In this document: positions 1 through 12,289 of the stretch, in pieces
Numbering within the stretch: the stretch's first letter is position 1
How the letters are laid out: the number at the start of each line of letters is the position of its first letter
From: Artemia franciscana
Lineage: Eukaryota; Arthropoda; Branchiopoda; Anostraca; Artemiidae
Direction: 5' to 3'
Assembly (NCBI RefSeq): GCF_032884065.1
Contig: NC_088873.1
Location: forward strand, 32,522,227-32,586,226
Length of the DNA stretch: 64,000 nt
Translations under genes and position numbers: made by a program
The notes under the pieces: generated by a model
Databases searched by the model: none
Seen by the model: the letters and a program-made list of their open reading frames with translations, nothing else
Told to the model about the DNA's origin: nothing

Positions 1-319
1 TTATTGTGTAACCGAATTCGCAGGAGAGAAAAAAGATCGATACATTAATGTCAACATAATTACATATATAAAAAAAAGCTGTTTTTAGAAGCCTCAAGAG
101 GTTATTATTACATGAGACTAAACAATTAAAATCCAGACAAACAATGTTACACCCCGTCATTTCAGTAGCACTGCATGATTATGCGGCTAATATTATTAAT
201 CGCACATTTTCGTTTTGTATTTTTATCTCTTTTTTTTGTACTGAATCGTGGCATCACCAATTGATTGAAGATAAGCTGCTAGTCTCAGATATCACATTAT
301 AAAAACTAGTTGAATGATC

Positions 320-516
320 AAAAAATTAAGCAAAGAAAAAACGGGTTTAATTTCGACAAAGCAGTGAACAAAAATAAAATATAAAAACTACACTTAATTT
401 TTTTCTTCTGAACTTTTTGTTTTATTTTATTTTTTTAGTTAAAGTATCGTTTTTATATTTTATTTTTGTTCACTACTTTGTCGAAATTAAACCCGTTTTT
501 TCTTTGCTTAATTTTT
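320..516. repeat. long palindrome, arms about 69 bp
   Basis: The arm at 320-388 is repeated in reverse complement at 449-516 with very few mismatches (for example cgggtttaatttcgacaaag against ctttgtcgaaattaaacccg). The spacer is about 60 bp and T-rich. Shortly after the right arm comes agcagtgtggtctaagaaat (529-548). The same terminal motif ends the palindrome at 32286-32716 and the repeat at 15640-15880, so the three look like one family. Confidence 0.75.
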
Positions 517-809
517 CGTAAATGGAAAAGCAGTGTGGTCTAAGAAATTATTTAGTTGAATGATCAGCTGACAATACAACAAACGAGAATTCTTCCAGAG
601 ACAAAATTACTCCATAGGGTAAAAAACAGCCAATGATCAACAAAGTACCCGCAGCAAAGGTGGAATAAACCTCTAAGCAGTAACGCTCAGAGAGAATTAT
701 GTCCTAAGAACATACTTGATATGCATGATGTTTGACAGTATGAAGCAATTTGACAATTGTTTGAACATAGTATGAAGAAAAAAATAACTGAAAAACCAAA
801 TGGAGGTAA

Positions 810-1155
810 TTTTCAGCCAGTGTAAATCTTTTTTAACTGGCTGAAAATCATCCTGGATTGGATTTTTAGTTATTTTTATTATTTCTCTTCTTGTTTTTCG
901 TTGTTTTTTTTTGTTGGAGGTACAGAGGGACGAGTTCTTGGCCCGTACCCACAAAATCTCGACTTTTAAAGTTTAGCTTATCATTTTCGCCAGTGAAATC
1001 TTTTTTTAACTAGCCAAAAATCATCCTCGTTTGGTTTCTTAGTAGTTTTATTATTTGCCTTCATATTTTTAGTCTTTGTTGTTGTTTTTTTATGTACAGA
1101 GGGACAAGTCCTTGGCCCGTACCCCCAAAATGTCGATTTTTAAGGTTTACCCCAC
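810..1155. repeat. tandem duplication, period about 173 bp, two copies
   Basis: The block starting 'ttttcagccagtg' at 810 recurs as 'cattttcgccagtg' at 982. Matching landmarks follow in order: a T-run, 'aaaatcatcct', a TTG-rich stretch, 'tacagagggac', 'ttggcccgtacccc' and 'aaaatgtcga'. The copies are diverged, so the duplication is not recent. Confidence 0.75.
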
Positions 1156-3460
1156 ATTTTGCATAAAATTTGTCGGTTGCCTGCATTTTCAAATTCATCC
1201 CCCCCCTCCCCCGTCGAACATTATAAACTGAAAGTCGTTGTTGTAAAAAGATTCAAAAAGAAACTGAGGAAAGTTGTATTAAGCCCGTACATAGCCTATA
1301 GTGGGGTGAAACATAAAGGTTCAGAAAATACAGGAAAATAACCAAATTATGCAGGAAATATAAGATATTATAGCTCAATTGCGAAAATCCTGACGTTTCG
1401 GACAAAATTTCTCCTTCTTTTCCCCTCCATTTGTGTACTTACATATACTTATATAAATATTCAGCGCAATAAAAAAGGGTGCTTTTTACATGAATGAAGT
1501 GACTTTTACCAGGTACATAACAAACTATCAAAACCCACGCTTAAACAATGGTACATCCCACCTGTTTCGGAGATTCAATCAATTCGAGATTATTCAAATT
1601 ATAGGTGATTCGTTTAGGTGGGATCCCATCACAAGTGACAAGACATGCTTCATAATCGGGTCTCCCACTAGGACAAGGATATGTTTTCCAGTGATTGGTT
1701 TGACCTTGTATTGTATACACAATCAGTTCGAAGACGGATAAGCAACGATACATGATTAGTTCAAACCCTTAAAACGGATCTTGAGACAAGAATTCTTGAC
1801 CTATAACATCAGCAGAATTCGCCTCTAGCTAGTACAAACTCTTTTAAGATATTTAAGATGTCTCCTTAAAGAAAGCTCTGAGATACGGCACCACAAGAGA
1901 AAGCTATATTCTATGAACTGACACCATTCCACTTTCACTAAACCATGCCAATAGCCTTAATCGCTTGAAAACCAGTAAATGATCTCCCTAACCGCCTTAG
2001 ATGCCCAAACATACAACTCAAAGCGAAATGAAGCGGATTCAGAAGTGTGATAATCTCCTCCGCTTGTCACTAATACTAATGCATGAGCAGCCTATACTTT
2101 TTAGACATTTCTATTGGATAGAAGTGACTAAGAAAATACCCACAGGCTAGCAGTTCCCACAGGTGTCCACAGTAGGGCTACTCATCAGCATCCCCATCGA
2201 GGCCAACGATAATCCCTACTCTGTTCAACTGATAGTAATCCACAACATGAGGATTAAGCAAGATTTACCGGTGGAGACCTAAAAATTTATTGTAATAGCA
2301 GAGGTTCATGGAATCAGTACCAATGATATGAATTATTTCCAATGAATTTTGTAAAATTATGACCCTTACTCCAGCAGATGAAAGGGTCTAAAAGAAGATA
2401 AACAGTTCCAGTGGAGTGACAGAATTAATTACTAGACCAGGTTGGAATCTACCTCCATGAAGTCCACATCGTTGCTATACTAGAAAACTTTTTCTAGGAA
2501 GGCTGATGATGTGCTCTACGCCGCCCGACCGGCGGCGTACCAGGGCAAAAAGAATAAATAAGATGAAGAGACATGATGGTTTTTTCGTTTCTTTATCTGA
2601 GCAAAAACTAAAAGTCATGAGTCATTTGTATGGACGGAGCCATTATACCTAAATTGGGTCTCCTCCATCTAACACAATGACAACCAAATATAGTCAAGCA
2701 TAGTCAAATACAATGAAACTACAATTATAGCACACGCCAAAACGCATGCAGTATTCATTGTCGCATCCCATTAGTACACCTTGGATTATGCAAACCGTTC
2801 TACAATACAAAGGATCACTTTTTAACATCTAAGGGCAAATGTCTATAGATTTAGAATTTGGTACGTGAACGGATCTAACTAAGATTGACGGTGGTGTTCA
2901 CAAGCAATATCAGACTTAGTCATATTGGTCGCACCCAAAGGAAGATTATAATTTACAATTAAAGGATTTCGATGCAAACATTTGTCTAGATTTTAGAGGA
3001 AATTAGATCCTGTAGCTTGATTCCTTGACAAAAAAAGGTTCCTGAAAACTCACTCAGAAATTCAAAGGGCAAAGATAGGTTTAATTGATGTCGTGATTAC
3101 ACATCAATGATTGGTGATTTCCCAGCAACTGAAACGTCAAATCGACGCCCTTTGCGCCAGCAATAGCTCTGAAATATCTTGATCTTTTTTCTTTTTTTTT
3201 AATTGATGTCGACAAGGTATTCAAAACAGTATTAAGCTGTAACATCTTTTAATTAGTTTATATTGGGTAGATAGTTTCATCGTTAGCTGTGTGAAAGGTT
3301 ATTTATTTTGTTAAAAAAAGAAAAAAAACTAAAAATTAAACTTTGGTTAAATAACTGAGAAGGATTTTTAATAGAAATTACTTTTTTTTACGTTTTTTTA
3401 GCATTATCTATTGCGAGTAGAATTACTCGTAACTGTATTAGTATCACATTTTAGCTAAGA
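1156..3460. other. unassigned region with no recognised gene
   Basis: On the minus strand, 1541-1753 is open for 70 codons and reads like protein (several Cys, mixed composition), but I cannot match it to a family. It has no clear splice sites. 2519-2540 is a GC-rich inverted word (gccgcc...ggcggc) that stands out from the AT-rich background. The 1750-2500 stretch has somewhat higher GC and could be an old retroelement, but no domain is visible. Confidence 0.3.
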
Positions 3461-3461
3461 C

Positions 3462-3718
3462 GATTCTCTAGACAGAATTATAAACAGTATAAGAACTCTT
3501 ATTATCCGTCCGAACAAGCCCCCTTCCTGGTATTTTGATAACTATTTCAATATGATCGCTCCTGGGAAAATATAAACTAGCGCCCGTCACCAAATTTGTA
3601 AAAGGGTAAAATTCGTGTTTTTCCATATATGACCTTGATACCTCTTCTTTTAGGTTCTCGGACACGTTGAATGTAAAGGTGTCATTTTCATCAAGACTAG
3701 AACCTTTCTAGAGAATCC
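3462..3718. mobile_element. candidate short terminal-inverted-repeat element
   Basis: The 11-bp word gattctctaga at 3462 is matched by its exact complement tctagagaatc at 3708-3718, bounding about 257 bp. A 65-codon open stretch runs through it on the minus strand (3468-3665) without recognisable similarity. No clear target duplication is seen. Confidence 0.3.
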
Positions 3719-4249
3719 TGCCTTTTTATTATATTATAAATTTTATAAAGGGTCGTGACTTTTTATGTATAATCTTAAATTTGATGAATTTTATATTTCT
3801 GGAATACCTCTTTCTTAGGATAGATTAAAATTTGCAATAAAACTAGACTGATTAAAAAAAGAAACAGAGATTAATTTAAAATAAACATTTTTCACAAAAT
3901 GCTTTTCAAAGAAAAGTAAAGAGCCACATCAAAACTAAAACCATGCAGAAATAAAGTAATATGGTAATTGAAACTTTAAACGATCAGAAATTACGGGGAA
4001 AAATTAATAAAACCCGTCAACGAACAGAAATTACAATGAATAATCACATTAAATATAAGAAAACAGATGGACGAATAGACGAATCCTAGAACGAACAGAA
4101 ATTATAAACAATTATCAAGTCGAACTTCGAAAGAACAGAAATCAGCGTAAATAAGAGCAGGGTTACCACACTTTACACCTTCAAAGGGCTAGAATGTCAC
4201 TTGCGCTTTACTGAAAACAAAACACGGTTTTAAAATTTTCAATTGTACT

Positions 4250-5024
4250 TTACAATTGCTTACCTATAGTAATGGTTATTGGGAAGTGAACAGATGTTTT
4301 CAAGAGGATTTTTTGGTTGGGGGAGGGGTTAAGAAGAGGGGGATATGTTGGGGGAACTTTCCATCGAGGAATTTTTCATGAGGGAAGAAAATTTCCATGA
4401 AGGGAGCGCAGGATTTTCTACCGTTATTTAAAAAAAAAACAATGAAAAAATAAATATGAAATACAATTTTCAACTGGAAGTAAGCAGCAGCATTAAAACT
4501 TAAAACGAACAGAAATTATTACGCATATTAGGGGCTCACCTCCTCCTAATACTTCACTCTTTACGCTAAAGTATTTTTAGTAATTTCAACTATCTATTCT
4601 ACGGCTTTTGTGAATCAGGGGTCATTCTTAATGAATTGGGACAAAATTTAAGCTTTAGTGTAAAGGGCAAGGTACTAAAGAGGGGGTGAACCCCCTCATA
4701 CATGAAATAAAAACACGAGAATACAAAAGTTCGTTATGTAAGCTAATTTATAAGTTACGTATATCTTTTACTAATAAAAACATTCGTAAAAAAATTTCTA
4801 GTTGTAAAAAAAGTTCTAGTTGCCTTTTTAAGTAACTAAAAAATCGGAGGGAAACTAGGCTTCCTCTCCCACTCCTTTTTCTCTCAAAATCATTCGATCA
4901 AAACTATGAGAAAGCCATTTAGCCAAAAAAGAATATATATACACAAATTTCCTTTTAATTATTACTCTGCGGAGAGCCGAATTCAAAACATGCATTGATT
5001 AAAAAACGTTCAGAAATTAAATAT
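4250..5024 (-). repeat. composite repeat unit, copy A (inverted relative to copy B at 12290-13210)
   Basis: Landmarks run in the opposite order and orientation to the copy at 12290-13210. They include 'tagtaatggttattgggaag', a g-rich run, 'ccatgaagggagcgcaggat', 'agcagcagcattaaaactta', a 'ctctttacgctaaag' hairpin, 'tgaaccccctca' and 'gttctagttgcctttttaag'. An internal hairpin at about 4540-4690 pairs 'ctctttacgctaaag' with 'ctttagtgtaaaggg'. Confidence 0.7.
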
Positions 5025-5025
5025 A

Positions 5026-5308
5026 AAAAAACAAGTTTTTTTTAACTGAAAGTAAGGAGCGACATTAAAACTTAAAACGAAACAGAAATTACTTCGTATA
5101 TGAAAGGCTGCTTCCTCATCAACGCCCGCTCTTTACGCTAAAGTTTTTTACTGTTTTAAGAAGTAGAGTTGAGAGAAATAGTCAAACTTTAGCGTAAAGA
5201 GAGGGGCGTTGAGGAGGAAGCAGCCCCTTTCATATACGCAGTAATTTCTGTTCGTTTTAAGTTTTAATGTCGCTCCTTACTTTCAGTTAAAAAAAACCTG
5301 TTTTTTTT
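5026..5308. repeat. fold-back (palindromic) repeat, about 283 bp
   Basis: Arms of about 120 bp pair end to end. The left arm carries 'gtaaggagcgacattaaaac', 'cagaaattact' and 'ctctttacgctaaag'; the right arm carries their complements, 'ctttagcgtaaagag', 'agtaatttctgttcg' and 'ttaatgtcgctccttac'. The loop is about 37 bp. The same element recurs at 12001-12283 and 33098-33352, so this is a dispersed non-autonomous family. No transposase is linked to it. Confidence 0.85.
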
Positions 5309-5310
5309 TT

Positions 5311-7000
5311 TTTATTATTAAAGAAAAAAATAATTTTATTAAGCTAGAACTACAAAATTTAACACAAATCAAAGGTTCGTTCAAGAGTAACTTTTAAAAA
5401 CTAATTTCGAAAATGTTGGATGGATTTGCTGGCCTCTGTAGGACGATTTGGCATAAGGCCATAAATCGCTGGAGAAAATAAGTATGGAAACAAAGATGTT
5501 TTTCATACAAGTCCAGTAGAAATTGTCCGTCATGAGTCAACCCAAAAATCTCGATCATCCCTTAGTTCTATGACTATCTGCCTTAGTTCGGTCCTAGGAT
5601 GGATGGATGATAGACTATCTATCAGTAAGTGAAAATGAGACCATTTTTATACAATCCTGGAAAAGGCTTATGCCAGCTTTACCTCTAACTCAGACTATCT
5701 GTCTTGGCTTTTTCTCCAATTAGCCATGGCTTGATGGCAACTTGATTTTAATTCAACGATCAACGGATAAAGCACATCAGGTCCAGAGTCGGCGGATGGG
5801 TGCATCTGCGCCATTTGGGCGCTTTTTTGAGGCGGTTGCACATTTACCTTTTCAAATTGGCAATTTTTTGGGAGGGGGGACTTTAAACCTGAAATTTGGC
5901 AACAGTGATCAGATAAATCGCAGGGTGATACCGTGCACGTCTGAAACATGACCCCTGAAACATTATTGAACGCTAAAAAACCACACTAGAAGGATTCAGC
6001 GGATCTTGTGGTATGATCGATTTAGAAACTCGGAAGCCACGTGCCATACCAAAGCCCTCCTCTTCACCTTATCAATTTCAAAACATTGCCTCTGCAATCT
6101 CCCTACATCAGGAAAATGGCGTATAAAATATGTGAACCGATGAAATAATTGTGAGAATTCTATATTTTGGGGGATAATGGCTCAAGTACTATCCTCACGC
6201 AGGCGCCTAGTGTATCCATCCCAAGGAAATATAGTCACTTCAGAAGGGGGGGGGGGTAAATTCGCAAAAATGGAAAATATAGCTGAATTATATGAAAACA
6301 TTTTACAGTCGTAAAAATCCTGGCACTCTTTACAGAGGGGGCTTTGGAATAATCATTGTTGTTCAATGATTCAATCGGTGGAGGGGAGATCAAGCCAATT
6401 AACAGAACATGACTATAGAATAGATCTGTTTGGCCATCTTATGGCTGGAATTTCCATGTAAATTCTTTTATTTCAAGGGGGCGAAGCAGATATTCAGGGA
6501 GAGGTGTACATGACAAGGATATTTCAAACTAAACATACGCACATTGTTCTGTCTTTATCGAACGGAGCTTGTATTTATACACTTCAATTGAACCAAGATT
6601 TTAAGCAACTAGAGGGCTAGTCTTTAAATTTATTCATTAATTAAGCTCGTGCTATTGTTGAGGCTATTAGAGAAACACAAGGAGAGTTTACCTTCATAAC
6701 GTCAGGGATAAAGTATTTAAGTAACATACTTCATTGTCTCATTTGCATATCTTGCGTATTACTGTATCAAACATTCTTTATTATTGTTTATTAGTGCATT
6801 TAATTGCAGTCATTGTTTAGGAATTATGTGTTCCATACAGGTACCTAATTTGTTTTTATGTGATTTTTTTTATATTAGCTCAGTGAAATATTGACGTTTT
6901 ACATGGATTGAGGATTATATATCAAGTATATTTACAACTATTTTCAAAGCACTACGATTATTAGGTACTCCGAGACATTTGCGTTCTTCGGCCATAGTCC
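5311..7000. other. unassigned stretch
   Basis: No gene or known element is recognised. The two overlapping open stretches at 5695-5951 lie on opposite strands over the same DNA and show no family signature. A G-run occurs at 6246-6257. Confidence 0.4.
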
Positions 7001-7004
7001 CTAC

Positions 7005-7160
7005 AGAGGCGGTTTCAGGGAAGGGAAAGAGGGGACACTTGCCCAGGGCGCATACGTTTTAGGGGCTAAAGGTTTTAAATATATAATCTATTGGTTATAA
7101 TCATTTTATATTTTTTTTTTATTATTTCATTTTTATTAGAATATATTAGAGAGCACAGTT
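7005..7160. repeat. dispersed repeat, copy 1 (direct partner at 36515-36665)
   Basis: Both copies begin 'gaggcggttt', followed by a g-rich run, 'cacttgccc', 'tttta.....gct', 'taatctattggttata' (here) or 'taatctaatggttata' (36590), an A/T-rich stretch and 'tagag'. The order is colinear and the copies are diverged. Termini and class are unknown. Confidence 0.55.
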
Positions 7161-7744
7161 AATAAATGAAAATAATTAATAAATTATATTTTAAAAAGTA
7201 AAAAAAATAAATTAAAAAATAATCCAATAATAATAATTAAATAAATAATTAATAATTAGTAAATAATTTAGATAATAAATAGAAAAATAAATAATTAATT
7301 TATAAATTTATAATTATTCCGTTAATAAGTGAATATTTTGTTAAAATTTGGCATGAAGAATTGGTTGTGAAAAATTTGGACTCTCTAGAATGGTGCTAGA
7401 GTGGCTGCGAGAGGAAACCCAAGTCCGATAAATACACGTCGCAGCACCTACTAGCGGAACCTGATGCACATCAAAACTATAGCCCAATTCCAGCGGTAAG
7501 ACGTGTAGGTAGCAGCAAGTAAGAGCGATAACTGACAGCTCTTTCTTTATACTCTTGTTGTCTCTGGCGGCACAAAAGGAACTGAGGGAAGGGAGGAAGG
7601 CAGAGTATGTATTAATATAGCGAAAAAAAGATAGCTTTTGAAAAATAGCAGCCTGAAAAAGCTCTATGCAATACAAAATATAGCTAGGGACAGGAAAGTC
7701 CCATTTTCAGTGATTGAAATGAGATAGAAGAAGAAAAGACTAAC

Positions 7745-7939
7745 CTTTAAAAATGAACTTCGTTCAATAGGCGATGCTAGTCTTTTTTCATCATTCGTCA
7801 CGTCGTCAATATTGACACCAACTATTTCGTTTCTTAGTAATGTGGAAAACACAGGGCTGTCTTTATTATTGTCACCAGTTCCAGCCGAGTCTCTGGTTCT
7901 CTTCGTACCTTGCTGTGTTGATGAAATCTTAGAACAGTC
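7745..7939 (-). CDS. fzr: fizzy-related / Cdh1, coding exon 3
   Basis: This 65-codon exon encodes the region between the C-box and the basic linker before the WD40 propeller. The segment NNKDSPVFSTLLRNEIVG matches the Cdh1 signature NGKDGLAYSALLKNELLG. It continues with an I-D-D-V acidic stretch and LASPIERSSFLK, equivalent to the family's TPEKKGLF. The acceptor is attttag (complement 7940-7946) and the donor is gttagt (complement 7739-7744); both are phase 0. With exons 1 and 2 this gives 134 residues, close to the length of the same region in human FZR1. I found no exon for the following YSLSP / KLLRSPRK segment in 1-7744, so the WD40 repeats should lie off the left edge. Confidence 0.86.
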
Positions 7940-9776
7940 CTAAAATGAATACAAATGATAATACGATTCAACAAAACTAATCAAATTTGCAGTGTAGTTT
8001 TCCCTATTCAATAAATATTTGATTTTATTCTTATTCATCTTACTGTAAACTTTCTATAAATAGATTTCTTAAATTCGTAGGATGGCAAGGGGGTATAGAT
8101 TGCTTAAATCTGACGAGGCTCGCCTACATACAAAAAAAAAGGATATCCCCGTATCTAAGCTCAATCCAAAGAGTGCTCATAAGGAAATTTTAAATATGAC
8201 CTGAAAATACACATTAATATTGTCATTAGGGCACCCAGAAGAAAAACATTTACCCCCTCCCCCCAAAAAGGTTGACCATGTCTGCATCTATTCTTAGAAC
8301 AATTTGCTTTCTCTATGCTTCTCTTGTGTGTAGGCAGGTCCTAATGGTAATGTTGGCCAACCCTATTGGCAGTATTGGCCCACTATGTATAGAAGCCATT
8401 CAAAGTAAGAATTGCGTGCTGTCTATCGCATGTGTACTCAGCATCCGGTGCTGTCTTTTGTGCTTCTATTCTGCCTAACCGGCGAATGGACTGGAATCCT
8501 ATTTTTTAAATGGAGGCAAGGATTACGTCTGTAAATGTTCAACCATCCTTTCAAACCAAAAAGTGTTAGAAAGTGAATAAAAATACGCATAGGAGTTCAG
8601 TTGTTTTTTTCTTCTTCTTGTGATATTGCTATTAAAATGAAACTCCTTAAATTTAAACCACCCGTAAGGATATCATCCCTTTGTTTTTATTCTTTTTTTT
8701 ATTTTCTTATATTTACGATGGACGTTAATTTCCTATTTTTGTTAATATTTTATGATTCTTCTACATCTTTGAACCGTTAAGCTTTTCGAGAACCATTTGG
8801 TTTAGTACATGTCAACAGCATATAACATTTTTAGTATCACAACCCTCTCATCAAAAGGGTAAAAAAAAATCAGTTACGTTGTGACCCCCCTTACAACAAA
8901 TAATAATTGGATCCTAATTATCAATTTATCAGTAGAGCCTCAATACCTAATCAGTTAAAACTTATTCTGACCGACTATTATTTCCCTTATCTGTGGGATG
9001 GCGACTCCTACGCTGAGAACCGACGCTCAATATTGATAAGAATCTTTTAGGCTGACTAAGGACCAGGACTCAAAAGGTACTTTAAAACGCGGGCATGGTA
9101 TGCGGATATGACAAAACCATTCAAGTACATCAATCGCCACCCTCTCCGAAACCAGAACTTTTAGAAACCATTCCATGCAATCAACATCAATCATCGCAGA
9201 AAAAAAAAATGCAACTCCTTGAAGAGGGAAAAGTTTCAAGCGTGAATGTCTAGACATAGAAATATGGATGAATCCAGTGCTATCATGTCAAGAGATATAG
9301 TAAGATTAAAACGACATTATTCAATATTAATGGCCCGTTGTTGGCCGATAAAACTAAATGACTCGTACAAAAAAGTGAGATGAAATAAACAAGAACAACC
9401 GTAAAAGATCTTATATCAATTTGAAGCTCGTCAGGTCTTACAAGAGCCATATATTTCATATGGAGTATTATTAATATGACTTAACGAAAAAAAGTGGAAC
9501 AAACTGCTCTGTTCACCAGATGGATTTGAGTAGTGAAAGGTGGGCCTGTTACATATGGTTAAAAGTGGGATGGTCCAAGGAAAATGAATATTTATTTTTA
9601 GCGGTACAAACTAAGCCTGTGACCCCTCAAAAAAAACTTGTTTTACTGTCAACTTTTTAGCAAAAAAGGGGCAGGTTCCATTTAGTTTAAACCGGCCTTG
9701 TGCAAGCATTTTCAATCTCAGTGCCAAAAAAAAAATTGCGGACACTCGACTAAAAAACCCAAATCTTAATTCAGCG

Positions 9777-9778
<2 letters not shown>

Positions 9779-9807
<29 letters not shown>
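9779..9807. repeat. poly-A run (29 bp)
   Basis: Uninterrupted A tract inside fzr intron 2. No LINE or SINE body is recognised next to it. Confidence 0.9.
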
Positions 9808-9809
<2 letters not shown>

Positions 9810-10827
9810 CTGAACTAAAATGAGCTAAATTTCGACGCATTCCAAAATAGGTCGGTAACTGACTCGACACAATGAGCAAATTCCTGACTCGCTGAAAAAC
9901 AAGTTAGTTCCTGACTCGGGACAAACCCAATTAAGTCCCGACTTATTAAAGAAAAATGACGCAAGTATAAAACAAAGTAGAAAAAAAAATGCGACTAACA
10001 AAGTAATAAAGAACAAACTTTTGACAAAGCGTAACAATAGCACATATACTTAATGCTACAACGAGCTAAGTAAGGTTATTCAAAGTTTCTTAATTCAGCG
10101 TTTTCTTCTCTTTTTATTTCTTTAAAAGGTACTTAGCGACCAATAGGGCCATACAATTATCGTAGAAAAAAACCTAATTAAACGGATAAGAGCAAACAGA
10201 GACCAGTAGCATAAATAGATCACATTTCTGAAAACAATCCCGTGGACGCCCAGTCCAAATACCTTGAACGAGTAAATACTTTATAAAAACAACCAAATGA
10301 CAACTCATAGCAGTTACAGACTAATAAGACCACGCCCAAGAAATCATTGTTCTCGTTTTCTTGCTCTAAATGGAAACAAGTCAAAACGATAAATAAGAAA
10401 AGATTGACTTTTTTATATCTATACATATGCTTCAACAAGGTAACATATGATAGAAAAAAGTGTACTTGATTAGCATCCTAACAAAATTCAAAATAAGCGT
10501 ACCGGATAGAAGTTTCATCCCTTGTAAAAAAAAAAAAAATCCTAACAAAAAACTCACATACTATTTATTATCTACTGCAAATGTTAGGCCCTGCCATTGT
10601 TTGTCTTCCAATATATTGCTTCAAAAAAACTTGATATTAGGCTTCGCTGAAGAGCAGTCTAGTCATTACCTAGCTGCTTTTTTTTACGCTGCCGTTCTAT
10701 CATATGATTTCCATTCTCTTTTTCCAGACAGCATCACCGAAAAAAACTTCGATTTTTTCAAAATAAAAGTTTTTCCATTAATGTTTAAAAAACCTCTGCT
10801 ATTCCAAATGCCCACTTTGCAAATTAC

Positions 10828-10830
<3 letters not shown>

Positions 10831-10914
<84 letters not shown>
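10831..10914. repeat. (TA)n microsatellite
   Basis: About 42 uninterrupted TA dinucleotides. They produce false open frames of alternating Tyr/Ile on both strands, which are not genes. Confidence 0.97.
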
Positions 10915-10915
<1 letters not shown>

Positions 10916-11640
10916 CTAGTTTGCCAGCGCAGTTTCGTACTAAACAACATAATTAAACTTGTTCGATTCTAAAGAGAACTAGCCTATAAGAAGGGAATAA
11001 AATGGTTGCACACCAAACCGAAAAGACATCAACAAATGACACGATAAACTACAATTATATACTACGATACGTTACTCAACCGTAAAATGAAAGCTCTTGG
11101 CAATAGTGTACTCTTTTGCAAATTTGGTACAATCGAAACGTGACTATAATTTTGGCACAAAGTTCGAAAACCCTTTTGGCAAAAAAAGAGTATTAATTGA
11201 ACAGAAGCTTTTGGAGCTTTTCCCAAAACATAGAACAAACCTAAAATGGATTTTATCAAAGACCAAAAATAGGTCGTCACTATATGCGCCAGAAATACGC
11301 CTAAAATAGGAATCGTCGACCCGTTACAAGTCTTTGATTTCTGGCAGTAATTATGACATAAGAGCTTTTATTCAAGAACAAAGATGGGTGTAGTCATTAA
11401 AATGTGTTTTTTTCTCTCACTATTTTTCGACTAAAAAGTCTGACAAACGATAGTGAAAAACTATTTTTGCTTCATGGATGGCTTATGCTGTAAAATTTCC
11501 TGAGAGACTTATGACAGACCTGACAGATGTTTTCATTCGCTAATATGGTTTTACCAAAGAAAATTCGATTTTTCCTGTATCTAGCTCCCCTTTTCGGAAA
11601 AGATGATAAAATATCAACACGGATATTTATGTGCATTAAA

Positions 11641-11806
11641 ATAAAAACTATCAAATCGTTTGAGTATTTCCATCAGGGCGACAGAAAATACACTCCTTTG
11701 AGCCATCAGGTTCCCGGTAAATCTTGCCCATCGTCACTCCGCGTTCTAAAAACTCGGACTATATCCACAAATATTAACATGCTCGTGTCCGTTGTCGCTT
11801 AAATAT
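11641..11806 (-). repeat. diverged inverted repeat, arm 1 (partner 15271-15510)
   Basis: Read on the minus strand this arm matches the plus strand at 15271-15510. Both contain 'acacgag.atgttaa.atttgtgg', 'tagaacgcggagtgacgat' and 'gaacctgatgg.tcaaa.gagtgta.tttctg', and end 'aaacgatttgatagttttta'. In both, one frame reads EPDGSKECxFC, so the unit may once have been coding. The partner carries about 70 extra bases. Confidence 0.65.
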
Positions 11807-12000
11807 GATACACATATAACATTAACAGATTCTCACATAGAAAAGAAGCTATTTGTGCACTTCAATAATCCTGACAAATTAAAGTGGTTATCGGATATTC
11901 CTACCAAAGTACTTACAATGAGTTCATCAGCCAATGTGGACATCTATGTTAGTCATAAAGGGGTGCTTAGCAGGTTCTTACTTTGTAATTAAATAAGAAA

Positions 12001-12283
12001 AACAATTTTTTTTTTTTAACTACAAGTAAGAAGCGTCATTGAAACTTAAAACGAGTAAAAATTATACCGTATATTAAAGGGGTTCAATGCCCCGCTCTTT
12101 ACGCTAAAGTTTGACTTTTTCTCACAACTCTACTTTTTAAAACAATAGAAAACTTTAGCTTAAAGAGCGAAGCGTAAAGAGCGAAGCGTTGAGGAGGGGA
12201 AAATCCCTTTCATATACGTAATAATTTCTGTTCGTTTTAAGTTCTAATGTCGCTCCTTACTTGCAGTTAAAAAAACTTGTTTA
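12001..12283. repeat. fold-back repeat, second copy
   Basis: Same family as 5026-5308: 'gtaagaagcgtcatt' on the left, 'taatgtcgctccttac' on the right, and paired 'ctctttacgctaaag' / 'ctttagcttaaagagcg' in the middle. The word 'aaagagcgaagcg' is locally duplicated in the right arm (12165-12190). Confidence 0.8.
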
Positions 12284-12289
12284 TTTTTT

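Noticed and set aside
7341..7676. 111-codon minus-strand ORF just downstream of fzr exon 3, with a stretch VGAATCIY loosely like the WD40 start VGLGTCVY of Cdh1
   Set aside because: The similarity is confined to a few residues, the preceding LLRSPRK and DDFYLNL blocks are missing, and it overlaps very AT-rich DNA.
10460..10950. Long open frames over 10460-10950 on both strands
   Set aside because: Much of each is alternating Tyr/Ile from the (TA)n array; not genes. The same applies at 24842-25198 and 34562-34771.
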